Assembly (NCBI RefSeq): GCF_020164745.1 | Contig: NZ_JAIUGV010000005.1 | Span: 1 to 64,000, forward strand | DNA from: Mesorhizobium sp. ES1-4 | Lineage (GTDB): Bacteria > Pseudomonadota > Alphaproteobacteria > Rhizobiales > Rhizobiaceae | Direction of reading: 5' to 3' | Length of the DNA stretch: 64,000 nucleotides | In this document: piece after piece, positions 1-8,503 of the stretch | Position numbering within the stretch: position 1 is the stretch's first letter | Layout: every line of letters begins with the position of its first letter | Position numbers and translations under genes: made by a program | Notes under the pieces: model-generated | What the model was told of the DNA's origin: nothing | The model's database searches: none | Seen by the model: only the letters and a program-made list of their open reading frames with translations

Positions 1-164
1 TTGTCGCTCTTGATTGCCCTGCTTCAAATCCGGCCGAAGCCGGTCGCCGCTTAGGGCTCGGATTGTTCACGGTCGACGATTTGATGCGGTAGTCGCCTAT
101 GAGCGGTCAAAACGAACGCAGCTGGTTCGCCGATCGACCAAACGGCGAGCGCACTGTGCTTTGC

Positions 165-1514
165 TCAGACCGCCACCGAGTGCCTCGCCGTTCCCCCTTT
201 GAAATATGTATCGAACTTGGCCGCGATGGTTCGAATGAAGGGGCGACTTTCAGTCCGTACGAGGAAACTGTCACCATCGAATTCAAGCGCTCGGGCAGGA
301 TCGTGGAGTGCGATGGACCTCGAGCGATGAAGGAGCTGCTCGCCGGCTTTGCCGAACCGCTCCACCAGGTCGACTGCCGAGAAGGCAAAATCACACATCA
401 GCCGCTCGATGATCCAGCCACGGACGCGATCGTCGTCGGAAAGGGCAACGCCGCGGACGGCAGCCAACCCGCCATCCGCAACCATGCGCCCGTACCCGGC
501 AGTCGAAGCCATGTTCTGCACGTAGCCTTGGCGAAAACGACCGATGGACGAAGGGCCAAGTCCGATCAGTGTCGGGCAGCGATCCTCAGTGTAGCCCTGA
601 AAATTGCGATGCAAAACCCCTGCGCGGGCCGCTATGGCCAGCGCATCGTCGGGCTTCGCGAAATGATCGAGTCCTATTGCCTCATATCCCTTGGCGACAA
701 TTGCCCGCGCCGCGAGTTGAGATTGGGCGAAACGCTCAGTGGGACTCGGCAGCCATGCCTCGTCGATCATCGTCTGATGCTTCTTGAACCAGGGCACATG
801 TGCGTAGCCGAACAGGGCCATCCGGTCTGGCTCCAAGGTCAGTGCCTGCGCCACCGTGGAACAGATCGTCTCGCGTGTCTGATTCGGGAGCCCGTAGAGC
901 AGGTCCAGATTGACCGATTCGACGCCCCGCGAACGAACCCCGTCGACGACTGCCTTGGTCTGCAAAAAACTCTGCTCACGATTAATTGCTTTTTGCACTT
1001 GCGGATCGAAATCCTGCACGCCGAGGCTCGCCCGCGTTACGCCGATTTGAGCAAGTGCATCAAGGCGCGCCTTGTCCATGTCGTTGGTTTCGATTTCGAT
1101 GCTGACCGTAGCATCCGGGAGAAGGTCGAAGCTGTCCCGCAAGGCCGCTCCAAGAGCAACCATATCATCGGGCCTCAGAATAGTTGGCGAACCGCCACCG
1201 AAGTGGATTGCACGGACATGTGCCTTGCCGCTCACCAGACCGGCAATCGTGACGATTTCGGCATTCAGCGAGCGCAGATAAGCGGCCACCGGCTCATATT
1301 GGTGCGTCTGCTTGGTGTGGCAGGCGCAGAACCAGCAGAGCTTGTCGCAGTAAGGAATGTGCAGGTACAGCGAGATTTCGTCGCCGCTTTCCAGCGTCTC
1401 CAACCAGCCACGGTAAATGGCAGCATCGATCCCCGAATGGAAATGCGGCGCCGTCGGATAGCTGGTGTAGCGTGGGACGTTCTCGCTGAGTTTGACAGCT
1501 ATTTCCGATTGCAT
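165..1514 (-). CDS. hemN: Oxygen-independent coproporphyrinogen III oxidase HemN
   Basis: Radical-SAM enzyme of anaerobic heme synthesis that decarboxylates coproporphyrinogen III to protoporphyrinogen IX in the cytoplasm. The 449-residue protein has the HemN cluster motif C-x3-C-x2-C-x-C at Cys56, Cys60, Cys63 and Cys65, followed by the GGGSPT SAM motif. Its N-terminus (MQSEIAVKLSENVPRYTSYP) matches the family, so I chose the ATG at 1514 over the upstream in-frame ATG at 1598, which would add 28 unrelated residues and run over the FNR-type box. It is divergent from fnrN and probably induced at low oxygen, when the oxygen-dependent HemF fails. Heme supply fits the neighbouring cbb3 oxidase genes. 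The 164 bp beyond its stop hold nothing I can name. Confidence 0.95.
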   Translation of the reverse strand: MQSEIAVKLSENVPRYTSYPTAPHFHSGIDAAIYRGWLETLESGDEISLYLHIPYCDKLCWFCACHTKQTHQYEPVAAYLRSLNAEIVTIAGLVSGKAHVRAIHFGGGSPTILRPDDMVALGAALRDSFDLLPDATVSIEIETNDMDKARLDALAQIGVTRASLGVQDFDPQVQKAINREQSFLQTKAVVDGVRSRGVESVNLDLLYGLPNQTRETICSTVAQALTLEPDRMALFGYAHVPWFKKHQTMIDEAWLPSPTERFAQSQLAARAIVAKGYEAIGLDHFAKPDDALAIAARAGVLHRNFQGYTEDRCPTLIGLGPSSIGRFRQGYVQNMASTAGYGRMVADGGLAAVRGVALSDDDRVRGWIIERLMCDFAFSAVDLVERFGKAGEQLLHRSRSIALHDPARALEFDGDSFLVRTESRPFIRTIAAKFDTYFKGGTARHSVAV

Positions 1515-1568
1515 CTCGCGTTCACCGTGTTGCCCGCCGGAACACTGCACGCATCGCTGAAGCAGACC

Positions 1569-1582
1569 CTGATCTCGATCAG
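1569..1582. promoter_or_regulatory. FNR/FixK-type anaerobox between hemN and fnrN
   Basis: CTGAT-CTCG-ATCAG is a symmetric site matching the FNR/FnrN/FixK consensus TTGAT-N4-ATCAA except for the outermost base on each side. Its centre is about 60 bp upstream of the hemN start and about 90 bp upstream of the fnrN start, so it could activate hemN and autoregulate fnrN. The role is inferred; the sequence match is direct. Confidence 0.7.
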
Positions 1583-1666
1583 CCGCGCTCATGGACAAAC
1601 CGCCGCAGGATTTCTCTACCCTGGATGGGTATCCTGCCGGCAGTTAGGATCGGGTAAGGCGAACGC

Positions 1667-2410
1667 ATGACCTTTCGGCAAGACATTCATAGTTCCGGCA
1701 TTCCTGTTCTTTGCTTCCCTTGCGAGGCACGGCGTCGCGGTGTCTGCGGTGCGCTCGATCCAGACAATTTGGTTGGGCTCGCCAAGACTTGCTCGCGTCG
1801 CCGGATCGAGTCAGGAATGGAGTTGACCGGCGAGGCACAGAACGTCGACAGCTACTCCAACGTGCTTTCAGGCGTGGTAAAGCTATCAAAGAGCCTGTCG
1901 GATGGGCGCCAGCAGATCGTCGGTCTCCAGTTTGCACCGGATTTTCTGGGACGTCCTTTCAAGGAGGAAAGCTCGATCAATGCGGAAGCGGCAACAGCAG
2001 TCACGCTGTGTTCGTTTCCGCGAGCGGCCGTCGAACGGATGATGAAGGCGTCACGGGAATTCGAGCATCGCCTGCTCAAACAGACGCTGAATGAACTCGA
2101 TGAGGCGCGCGAGTGGATGGTGACGCTGGGGCGCAAGACAGCTCCGGAAAAGGTGGCGACTTTTCTCCTCATGATGGCCCGGAATATCGATTCCAGTCTC
2201 GATGCGGCTTCCGGGTCGGCCTCCTTCGATCTGCCGCTGACGCGTGCCGAAATGTCTGATTTCCTTGGAATCACCAGCGAGACCGTGAGCCGCCAACTGA
2301 CGCGATTGCGGGCTGACGGGGTGATTCGGATTGAGAACGCACGCCATGTGACGGTGGACAGCATAAGCCGTCTGGAGAAGCGCTGTGGCGGCGGACGCGA
2401 GCGGCCCTAA
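1667..2410 (+). CDS. fnrN: Crp/Fnr-family oxygen-sensing regulator FnrN
   Basis: Transcriptional regulator of microaerobic genes. The 247-residue protein has an N-terminal cysteine cluster C-x2-C-x7-C (Cys16, Cys19, Cys27) and a further Cys115, the arrangement used by FNR proteins to hold an oxygen-labile [4Fe-4S] cluster. FixK proteins lack this cluster, so FnrN is the better name. The cyclic-nucleotide-like beta-barrel spans about residues 35-150. The C-terminal helix-turn-helix contains ETVSRQLTRL, whose E-x2-S-R recognition residues specify TTGAT-type half sites. It lies between hemN (divergent) and ccoN (same strand), both preceded by matching boxes. The ATG at 1667 has a weak purine-rich ribosome site (TAAGG). 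Confidence 0.92.
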   Translation: MTFRQDIHSSGIPVLCFPCEARRRGVCGALDPDNLVGLAKTCSRRRIESGMELTGEAQNVDSYSNVLSGVVKLSKSLSDGRQQIVGLQFAPDFLGRPFKEESSINAEAATAVTLCSFPRAAVERMMKASREFEHRLLKQTLNELDEAREWMVTLGRKTAPEKVATFLLMMARNIDSSLDAASGSASFDLPLTRAEMSDFLGITSETVSRQLTRLRADGVIRIENARHVTVDSISRLEKRCGGGRERP

Positions 2411-2816
2411 GCGGCGAGGCCATGTCGCATGACTCCGGGGCGGGCCGTGTTTGCCTTTTAATGCGATGTCGCCGCGCCTTCGACGAAGCGGCGTCACGGT
2501 TGTCGAGACAAACAGCTTTCGGGCTTTGATAGGAACGTGACCAATCGCCAGGTGTGTTTCGGCACATACCGGCGAAGCATGGTCCTTAATCTGCCACGGC
2601 TCGGCGGAACGATCGCGTTCGTTTCCAATGGGATCCGAACAACGTTTGGCAGGGCATCGGCAATAGCATCCAACGCGCGCAGAGCCTCAGCTTTCGCCTC
2701 AGCGATCGCGTCTGCGCCCGCCCAACCCAGGGAACGCCTTCCATGAGGGAGTGAGCCCGCGCTGCGTTCCTCGTTCATTCGCCACCTGCTGATTGCGCCG
2801 CACAAAATCGTGCGGC

Positions 2817-2830
2817 CTGACATAGATCAG
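2817..2830. promoter_or_regulatory. FNR/FixK-type anaerobox upstream of ccoN
   Basis: CTGAC-ATAG-ATCAG lies about 80 bp before the ccoN start, where an activator site for ccoNOQP is expected. It has the same CTGAY-N4-ATCAG form as the hemN/fnrN box. The rest of the 494-bp gap between fnrN and ccoN (2411-2904) holds no gene I can support. A minus-strand reading frame at 2494-2823 with an Ala/Glu-rich stretch is possible but unconvincing. Confidence 0.7.
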
Positions 2831-2904
2831 GGCGAGGGGGCGGCGGCTGCGCGATTAGTGCGCTGCGGATTTGGCATCCACCAGATTCGAGATCGGGATC
2901 TGCA

Positions 2905-4524
2905 ATGAAATTCGGCACAGAGATCGTCCTTCTAAGCGTGTTCGCTTTTGCGGCCCTGGTGGCCGCCGGCTTCGGCGTGGATGAACCTTTCCGCCGACAC
3001 ATGTGGGTGTTGTTCTTCGCAGTGGCTGGTTTCACTGCGATCCTGTTGCGCAACACGGAGTTCAGGCCAGCAGCTCCGATTGACCCATCCGCTTACATGG
3101 ATGGTCCGATCCGCTACGGCGCGATCGCCACCGTGTTCTGGGGTGTCGTCGGCATGCTGGTCGGCGTGGTGATCGCGCTGCAGCTCGCCTACCCCGATCT
3201 CAACATCCAGCCCTGGTTCAATTTCGGTCGTTTGCGGCCGTTGCACACATCCGGTGTCGTTTTCGCCTTCGGCGGCAACGCGCTGCTTTGCACGTCTCTG
3301 TATGTCGTGCAGCGCACCTGCCGCGCGCGCCTCTTCGGCCGTGATCTCGCCTGGTTCGTCTTCTGGGGCTACCAGCTGTTCATCGTCATGGCCGCGACCG
3401 GCTACCTGCTCGGCATCACCGAGGGCCGCGAGTACGCCGAACCCGAATGGTATGTGGATGTCTGGCTGACCATCGTCTGGGTCGCCTACCTCATTCTGTT
3501 CCTTGGCACGATCCTGAAGCGCAAGGAACCGCATATCTACGTGGCCAACTGGTTCTACCTGTCGTTCATCGTGACCATCGCGATGCTGCATGTGGTCAAC
3601 AACCTGTCCATACCAGTCTCGTTCCCGGGCTCCAAGAGCTACTCCGCCTTTTCAGGGGTCCAGGACGCCTTGACGCAATGGTGGTACGGCCACAACGCGG
3701 TCGGCTTCTTTCTCACCGCCGGCTTCCTCGGCATGATGTATTATTTCGTGCCCAAGCAGGCGAACCGGCCAGTCTATTCGTACCGGCTGTCGATCGTCCA
3801 TTTCTGGGCTATCATCTTTCTCTACATCTGGGCCGGGCCGCATCACCTGCACTACACCGCCTTGCCCGATTGGGCGCAGACGCTCGGCATGGTGTTCTCG
3901 ATCATGCTGTGGATGCCGTCCTGGGGCGGCATGATCAACGGCCTGATGACGCTGTCCGGCGCCTGGGACAAGCTGCGCACCGATCCGATCATCCGCATGA
4001 TGGTGATGGCCGTCGCCTTCTATGGCATGTCGACCTTCGAAGGCCCCATCATGGCGATCCGGGCGGTCAATTCGCTGTCGCATTATACCGACTGGACCAT
4101 CGGGCACGTCCATTCGGGTGCGCTCGGCTGGGTCGGCATGATCTCGTTCGGCGCGATCTACTACATGGTCCCGAAGCTCTGGAACCGTCAACGGCTCTAC
4201 TCGCTGAGGCTCGTCACCTGGCACTTCTGGCTGGCGACACTCGGGATCGTCGTCTACGCCGCGGTGATGTGGGTGTCCGGCATCATGCAGGGCCTGATGT
4301 GGCGCGAATATGGCGAGCAGGGCTTCCTGGTCTACTCCTTCGCCGAAACCGTCGCCGCCATGCACCCCTACTATGTCCTGCGCGCCATCGGCGGCGCCAT
4401 GTACCTCTCCGGCGCCCTGATCATGGCCTGGAACATCACCAGGACCATCCTCGGCCACCAGCGCGAGGAGGAGCCGATGCCGAGCCCCGTCGCCATCCGA
4501 CCTGCGCGATCAGGAGCCAGGTAA
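2905..4524 (+). CDS. ccoN: cbb3-type cytochrome c oxidase subunit I (CcoN/FixN)
   Basis: Catalytic subunit of the high-affinity cbb3 oxidase, reducing O2 to water and pumping protons across the inner membrane. The 539-residue protein is hydrophobic throughout, with about twelve transmembrane helices. Histidine-bearing motifs of the heme-copper family are visible: [22 protein letters not shown] (Cu-B helix), GPHHLHY and [11 protein letters not shown]. Length is normal for FixN. The stop codon overlaps the ccoO start by one base. It is the first gene of ccoNOQP and is preceded by an anaerobox. With FnrN and HemN next door it forms a microaerobic respiration locus; in rhizobia such oxidases support respiration in nodules. 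Confidence 0.97.
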   Translation: MKFGTEIVLLSVFAFAALVAAGFGVDEPFRRHMWVLFFAVAGFTAILLRNTEFRPAAPIDPSAYMDGPIRYGAIATVFWGVVGMLVGVVIALQLAYPDLNIQPWFNFGRLRPLHTSGVVFAFGGNALLCTSLYVVQRTCRARLFGRDLAWFVFWGYQLFIVMAATGYLLGITEGREYAEPEWYVDVWLTIVWVAYLILFLGTILKRKEPHIYVANWFYLSFIVTIAMLHVVNNLSIPVSFPGSKSYSAFSGVQDALTQWWYGHNAVGFFLTAGFLGMMYYFVPKQANRPVYSYRLSIVHFWAIIFLYIWAGPHHLHYTALPDWAQTLGMVFSIMLWMPSWGGMINGLMTLSGAWDKLRTDPIIRMMVMAVAFYGMSTFEGPIMAIRAVNSLSHYTDWTIGHVHSGALGWVGMISFGAIYYMVPKLWNRQRLYSLRLVTWHFWLATLGIVVYAAVMWVSGIMQGLMWREYGEQGFLVYSFAETVAAMHPYYVLRAIGGAMYLSGALIMAWNITRTILGHQREEEPMPSPVAIRPARSGAR

Positions 4525-5255
4525 TGGGCTTGATGGACAAACACGCAATCATCGAGAAGAACGCCACGCTTCTTCTCGTTGGCTCGCTGCTCGTGGTGAC
4601 GGTCGGCGGCATCGTCGAGATCGCGCCTCTCTTCTATCTCGACAACACGATCGAGAAGGTGGAAGGCATGCGCCCCTATTCGCCGCTCGAACTTGTCGGG
4701 CGCAACATCTATATGCGCGAGGGCTGCTACCTCTGTCATAGCCAGATGATCAGGCCGTTCCGCGACGAAGTTGAGCGCTATGGCCACTACAGCCTGGCTG
4801 CCGAGTCCATGTACGATCACCCCTTCCAGTGGGGATCGAAGCGCACCGGGCCGGATCTCGCCAGAGTTGGCGACCGCTACTCGAATGCATGGCATGTCGC
4901 GCATCTTACCGACCCGCGCTCGGTGGTGCCGGAATCGATCATGCCGAGCTATGGGTTCCTGAAAGACACGCCGATCGACGTGAAGGATTTCTCGACGCAT
5001 CTGGTCGCCAACAGGCTTGTAGCCGTCCCTTACACCGATGACATGATCGCCCACGCCAATGCGGATCTGGCGGCGCAGGCCGATCCCAATGCCGACACAT
5101 CAGGCCTTGAGGCGCGTTACCCAAAAGCCAAGATCGGCGACTTCGACGGCAACCCGCAACAGGTCACCGAAATGGATGCCCTGCTCGCCTACCTGCAGAT
5201 GCTTGGCACACTGGTCGACTTCAAAAATTACGACGAAGCCGCCGGCTACCGCTGA
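4524..5255 (+). CDS. ccoO: cbb3 oxidase monoheme cytochrome c subunit (CcoO/FixO)
   Basis: Membrane-anchored monoheme cytochrome c subunit that passes electrons towards CcoN. The 243-residue protein has one N-terminal transmembrane helix (about residues 14-36) and one heme c motif, CYLCH, at Cys68, Cys71 and His72, in the FixO context '[15 protein letters not shown]'. The start ATG overlaps the ccoN stop (TAATG), and AGGAG lies 8 bp upstream, so the two genes are translationally coupled. Length is normal for the family. Confidence 0.97.
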   Translation: MGLMDKHAIIEKNATLLLVGSLLVVTVGGIVEIAPLFYLDNTIEKVEGMRPYSPLELVGRNIYMREGCYLCHSQMIRPFRDEVERYGHYSLAAESMYDHPFQWGSKRTGPDLARVGDRYSNAWHVAHLTDPRSVVPESIMPSYGFLKDTPIDVKDFSTHLVANRLVAVPYTDDMIAHANADLAAQADPNADTSGLEARYPKAKIGDFDGNPQQVTEMDALLAYLQMLGTLVDFKNYDEAAGYR

Positions 5256-5266
5256 GGAGAACGCTG

Positions 5267-5416
5267 ATGACCTACAATTTGATGCGGGCGTTTGCCGACA
5301 GCTGGGGCCTGGTTGCGATGGCGCTGTTCTTCGTGGGGTGCATCGCCTTTGCCCTACGCCCCGGCAGCCGAAGGCTGGCCGACGAAGCGGCCCGCATTCC
5401 GCTCGAGGACGAGTGA
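5267..5416 (+). CDS. ccoQ: cbb3 oxidase small subunit CcoQ/FixQ
   Basis: Small membrane subunit that stabilises the cbb3 complex. It encodes 49 residues (MTYNLMRAFADSWGLVAMAL...) with one transmembrane helix at about residues 13-31 followed by a charged tail ending PLEDE, the usual FixQ layout. GAGGAGA precedes the ATG. It sits in the conserved O-Q-P position, 11 bp after ccoO and 2 bp before ccoP. Confidence 0.93.
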   Translation: MTYNLMRAFADSWGLVAMALFFVGCIAFALRPGSRRLADEAARIPLEDE

Positions 5417-5418
5417 TC

Positions 5419-6282
5419 ATGAGCGACGAGCATATCGATGAAATCTCTGGCGTCTCGACCACCGGCCACGAATGGGATGGTATCCGGGAGCTGAACAACC
5501 CGCTTCCCAGATGGTGGGTTATCACTTTTTACGTCACCATTGTCTGGGCGATAGGCTACACCATTGCCTATCCAGCATGGCCTCTGTTGCACTCGGCGAC
5601 AACGGGTGTGCTCGGCTATTCCAGCCGCAACGAGGTCAGGAACGAGCTGACCGCGGCTGAGGCCGCCAAGGGCAAATATATCTCGGCGGTGGAGTCCAAG
5701 AGCGTCTCGGAAATCGCCGCGGACGACGGCCTGCGCGAATTCGCAATCGCCGCCGGTGGCGCCGCTTTCAAGGTCAATTGCGTACAATGTCATGGCTCCG
5801 GCGCCCAGGGTTCCAAGGGCTTTCCCAATCTCAACGACGACGACTGGCTGTGGGGCGGCAAGGCCGAGCAGATCCAGCAGACGATTACGCACGGCATCCG
5901 CTTCGCATCCGATCCGGACACGCGCCTGTCGGAAATGCCGGCCTTCGGCGACATCATTACCGCCGACCAGATCGCACAAGTCAGCGCCTACGTGGCCAGC
6001 CTTTCCGGCAAGGTCCGCGATGCAAGTCTGATCCAACCCGGCGCCAAGGTCTTTGCCGAGAATTGCGTGGCCTGTCACGGCGACAATGCAAAAGGCAACA
6101 GGGAATTCGGCGCCCCCGACCTGACCGATGCGATCTGGCTCTATGGATCCGGTGAGACAGCCATCGCCGCACAGGTCCGTGCGCCAAAACAGGGCGTCAT
6201 GCCGGCCTGGGTTGGCCGTCTCGGCGAGATCAAGGTCAAGGAACTTGCAGTTTATGTCCATTCGCTTGGCGGCGGAGAATAG
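5419..6282 (+). CDS. ccoP: cbb3 oxidase diheme cytochrome c subunit (CcoP/FixP)
   Basis: Diheme cytochrome c subunit that accepts electrons from the bc1 complex or soluble cytochrome c. The 287-residue protein has a cytoplasmic N-terminus typical of FixP (GHEWDGIRELNNPLPRWW), one transmembrane helix at about 33-55 and two heme motifs, CVQCH and CVACH, in the periplasmic part. The start ATG at 5419 gives the canonical N-terminus. It is the last of the four structural genes. Confidence 0.97.
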   Translation: MSDEHIDEISGVSTTGHEWDGIRELNNPLPRWWVITFYVTIVWAIGYTIAYPAWPLLHSATTGVLGYSSRNEVRNELTAAEAAKGKYISAVESKSVSEIAADDGLREFAIAAGGAAFKVNCVQCHGSGAQGSKGFPNLNDDDWLWGGKAEQIQQTITHGIRFASDPDTRLSEMPAFGDIITADQIAQVSAYVASLSGKVRDASLIQPGAKVFAENCVACHGDNAKGNREFGAPDLTDAIWLYGSGETAIAAQVRAPKQGVMPAWVGRLGEIKVKELAVYVHSLGGGE

Positions 6283-6323
6283 GAATGGAAGGTCCTATTC
6301 TTCGGTCCCCCCTGCCAAGCGGA

Positions 6324-6349
6324 CGAGGCCCGGCGTGAGCCGGGCCTCG
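6324..6349 (+). terminator. GC-rich hairpin after ccoP
   Basis: Perfect 11-bp stem (CGAGGCCCGGC / GCCGGGCCTCG) with a GTGA loop, 42 bp after ccoP and about 100 bp before ccoG. No U-tract follows, so it may be an RNA-processing or mRNA-stability hairpin that sets ccoNOQP levels above ccoGHIS rather than a true intrinsic terminator. Confidence 0.45.
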
Positions 6350-6449
6350 ACACCATCCCTAATGCGATCTGCACAACCCGGCAAGGCTATCCTACGGCGA
6401 GGCTTTACGACAGGTGCCCCTGACATTGGCTGGGAAAGTGGAGTTGCAC

Positions 6450-8009
6450 ATGCGTGACAAGACGCAGTTGACAGGGCTCGAAACAGAAACTGTCAATTCC
6501 GCCAAAACCCGCAAGCCGCTTTATGCCGCGCGTCAAAAGATCTTTCCGAAGCGCGCCTCGGGCAACTTTCGTCGCTTCAAATGGCTGGTGATGACGATCA
6601 CACTTGGCATCTATTACCTGGCTGCGTGGCTGCCTTGGGCTCGCGGTCCATTTGCCCCGGACCAGGCAGTCCTGCTCGATCTCGCGAACCGGCGCTTCTA
6701 CTTCTTCTTCATCGAGATATGGCCCCAGGAATTCTTCTATGTGGCCGGCCTCCTGGTCATGGCGGGCGTCGGTCTTTTCCTGATCACCTCGACTGTCGGC
6801 CGTGCCTGGTGCGGCTATGCATGCCCTCAGACGGTGTGGGTCGATCTGTTCCTCGTCGTCGAACGTGCGATAGAGGGCGACCGTAACGCTCGCATGAAAC
6901 TCGATGCAGGCCCCTGGACCGCCCGCAAGCTGATGCTGCGCTTATCGAAGCACGCCGTCTGGCTGGTCATCGGTGCGGCGACCGGCGGCGCCTGGATTTT
7001 CTATTTTGCCGATGCGCCGACGCTGGTTGGCGAACTCTTCACCGGCACCGCGCCACCCGTCGCCTACATCACTGTCGCCGTGCTGACGGCTACCACCTAC
7101 ACGTTCGGCGGTCTGATGCGCGAGCAGGTCTGCACCTACATGTGCCCATGGCCGCGCATCCAGGCAGCGATGCTCGACGAAAGTTCTCTCACCGTCACCT
7201 ACAATGACTGGCGCGGCGAACCGCGTTCTCGCCACGCCAAGAAGGTCCTTGCCGCAGGGCTGCCGGTCGGTGACTGCGTCGACTGCAATGCCTGCGTCGC
7301 GGTCTGCCCGATGGGGATCGACATCCGCGATGGCCAGCAGATGGAATGCATCACCTGCGCGCTGTGCATAGACGCCTGCGACGGGGTCATGGACAAGCTC
7401 GGCAAGGAGCGCGGGCTGATCTCCTATGCGACACTGTCCGACTACAACGCCAACATGATGCTGGCGACCGCGGGCGGCTCCAGTTCAGTCAACCCGTCGC
7501 AGGTCAGGACCGCTGATGGCCTGTTCTCCGACAAGGTGGCGCATTTCCATATCCGCAAGATCTTTCGGCCACGCACCTACGTCTACATGGGTATCTGGTC
7601 GCTGATCGGCCTGGGTCTGCTCTATTCGCTGCTGACGCGCGATCGGCTCGAAGTCAACGTGCTGCATGATCGCAATCCGCAATTTGTCACGCTGTCCGAC
7701 GGCTCGATCCGCAACGGCTACACCGTCAAGCTGCTCAACATGATCCCCGAGCCAAGGACGATCGTTGTCGCGATTCAAGGCTTGCAGGGCGCCGAGATGA
7801 GCGTGGTCGGCGACGACATCCCGGAAGGCCGTTCTTTTGCCATTCCGGTCGAACCCGACCGCCTGAAAATGCTGAAGGTCTTCGTGCGCCAGCCGGCGGA
7901 TCAAATCCAGGGCACAGCGCAGACCTTCAAGTTCCGTGTCGAGGACAAGGCGAGCTTCGAGGCGGACGAATACACCGCCACCTTCAACGCGCCGGAGACT
8001 GCCAGATGA
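6450..8009 (+). CDS. ccoG: cbb3 oxidase assembly protein CcoG/FixG (polyferredoxin)
   Basis: Membrane iron-sulfur protein needed for cbb3 assembly; it is known to reduce Cu(II) for the copper supply to CcoN. The 519-residue protein has several transmembrane helices, the conserved WCGYACPQTVW motif, and a ferredoxin-like region with two cysteine clusters (CVDCNACVAVCP and CITCALCIDACD). A C-terminal IG-fold domain follows the last helix. I chose the ATG at 6450, which follows a purine-rich GTGGAG. A GTG at 6414 would add 12 residues not seen in the family. The stop overlaps ccoH by 4 bp (ATGA). Confidence 0.95.
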   Translation: MRDKTQLTGLETETVNSAKTRKPLYAARQKIFPKRASGNFRRFKWLVMTITLGIYYLAAWLPWARGPFAPDQAVLLDLANRRFYFFFIEIWPQEFFYVAGLLVMAGVGLFLITSTVGRAWCGYACPQTVWVDLFLVVERAIEGDRNARMKLDAGPWTARKLMLRLSKHAVWLVIGAATGGAWIFYFADAPTLVGELFTGTAPPVAYITVAVLTATTYTFGGLMREQVCTYMCPWPRIQAAMLDESSLTVTYNDWRGEPRSRHAKKVLAAGLPVGDCVDCNACVAVCPMGIDIRDGQQMECITCALCIDACDGVMDKLGKERGLISYATLSDYNANMMLATAGGSSSVNPSQVRTADGLFSDKVAHFHIRKIFRPRTYVYMGIWSLIGLGLLYSLLTRDRLEVNVLHDRNPQFVTLSDGSIRNGYTVKLLNMIPEPRTIVVAIQGLQGAEMSVVGDDIPEGRSFAIPVEPDRLKMLKVFVRQPADQIQGTAQTFKFRVEDKASFEADEYTATFNAPETAR

Positions 8010-8503
8010 CCGCTAACGCTGAAAAACCCCGCGTATTCACCGGCAGGCACATGCTGGCCATCATCCTAGCCTTTTTCGGGGTGGTCATCGCGGTCAATCT
8101 GACGATGGCAACGCTCGCCAACACGAGCTGGACCGGCCTTGTCGTCGAAAACACCTATGTGGCGAGCCAGCAGTTCAACAAGAAGGCCGAGGAGGGGCGG
8201 GCGCAGGCAGCGCTCGGCTGGACCGGCAAGCTGACCATCGCATGGGGCGAGGTCCGCTATAGCCTTACCGACGCCGTCGGCAAGCCGATTGCCTTGCATG
8301 GCGTCAAGGTGCTGTTTCGCCATCCCGCCTACGAGAAAGAGGACAAGGCGGTCAACCTCGCCCTCGCCTCCGGCCAGGAATTCGCAGCCCAGCACATGCC
8401 GAAGGATGGCGTCTGGATCGTCGAAGTCGACGCTGACGCCGGTCTGGCCGAGCCCTACCGCGAAGTCCGCAGGATCATGATTTCCCATGGAGCGCTGAAA
8501 TGA
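8006..8503 (+). CDS. ccoH: cbb3 oxidase assembly protein CcoH/FixH
   Basis: Single-pass inner-membrane protein of the FixH family required for cbb3 maturation. The 165-residue protein has one N-terminal helix (about 14-34) and the family motif VVENTYVASQQFN, followed by a periplasmic beta-rich domain. It overlaps ccoG and ccoI by 4 bp each, so ccoGHI are translationally coupled. Confidence 0.94.
   Translation: MTANAEKPRVFTGRHMLAIILAFFGVVIAVNLTMATLANTSWTGLVVENTYVASQQFNKKAEEGRAQAALGWTGKLTIAWGEVRYSLTDAVGKPIALHGVKVLFRHPAYEKEDKAVNLALASGQEFAAQHMPKDGVWIVEVDADAGLAEPYREVRRIMISHGALK

Noticed and set aside
99..1670. Long plus-strand reading frame across hemN
   Set aside because: Shadow of the clear HemN coding sequence on the other strand; no family pattern of its own.
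3652..6261. Minus-strand frames across ccoN, ccoO and ccoP
   Set aside because: His/Asp-rich low-complexity shadows of the cbb3 genes.
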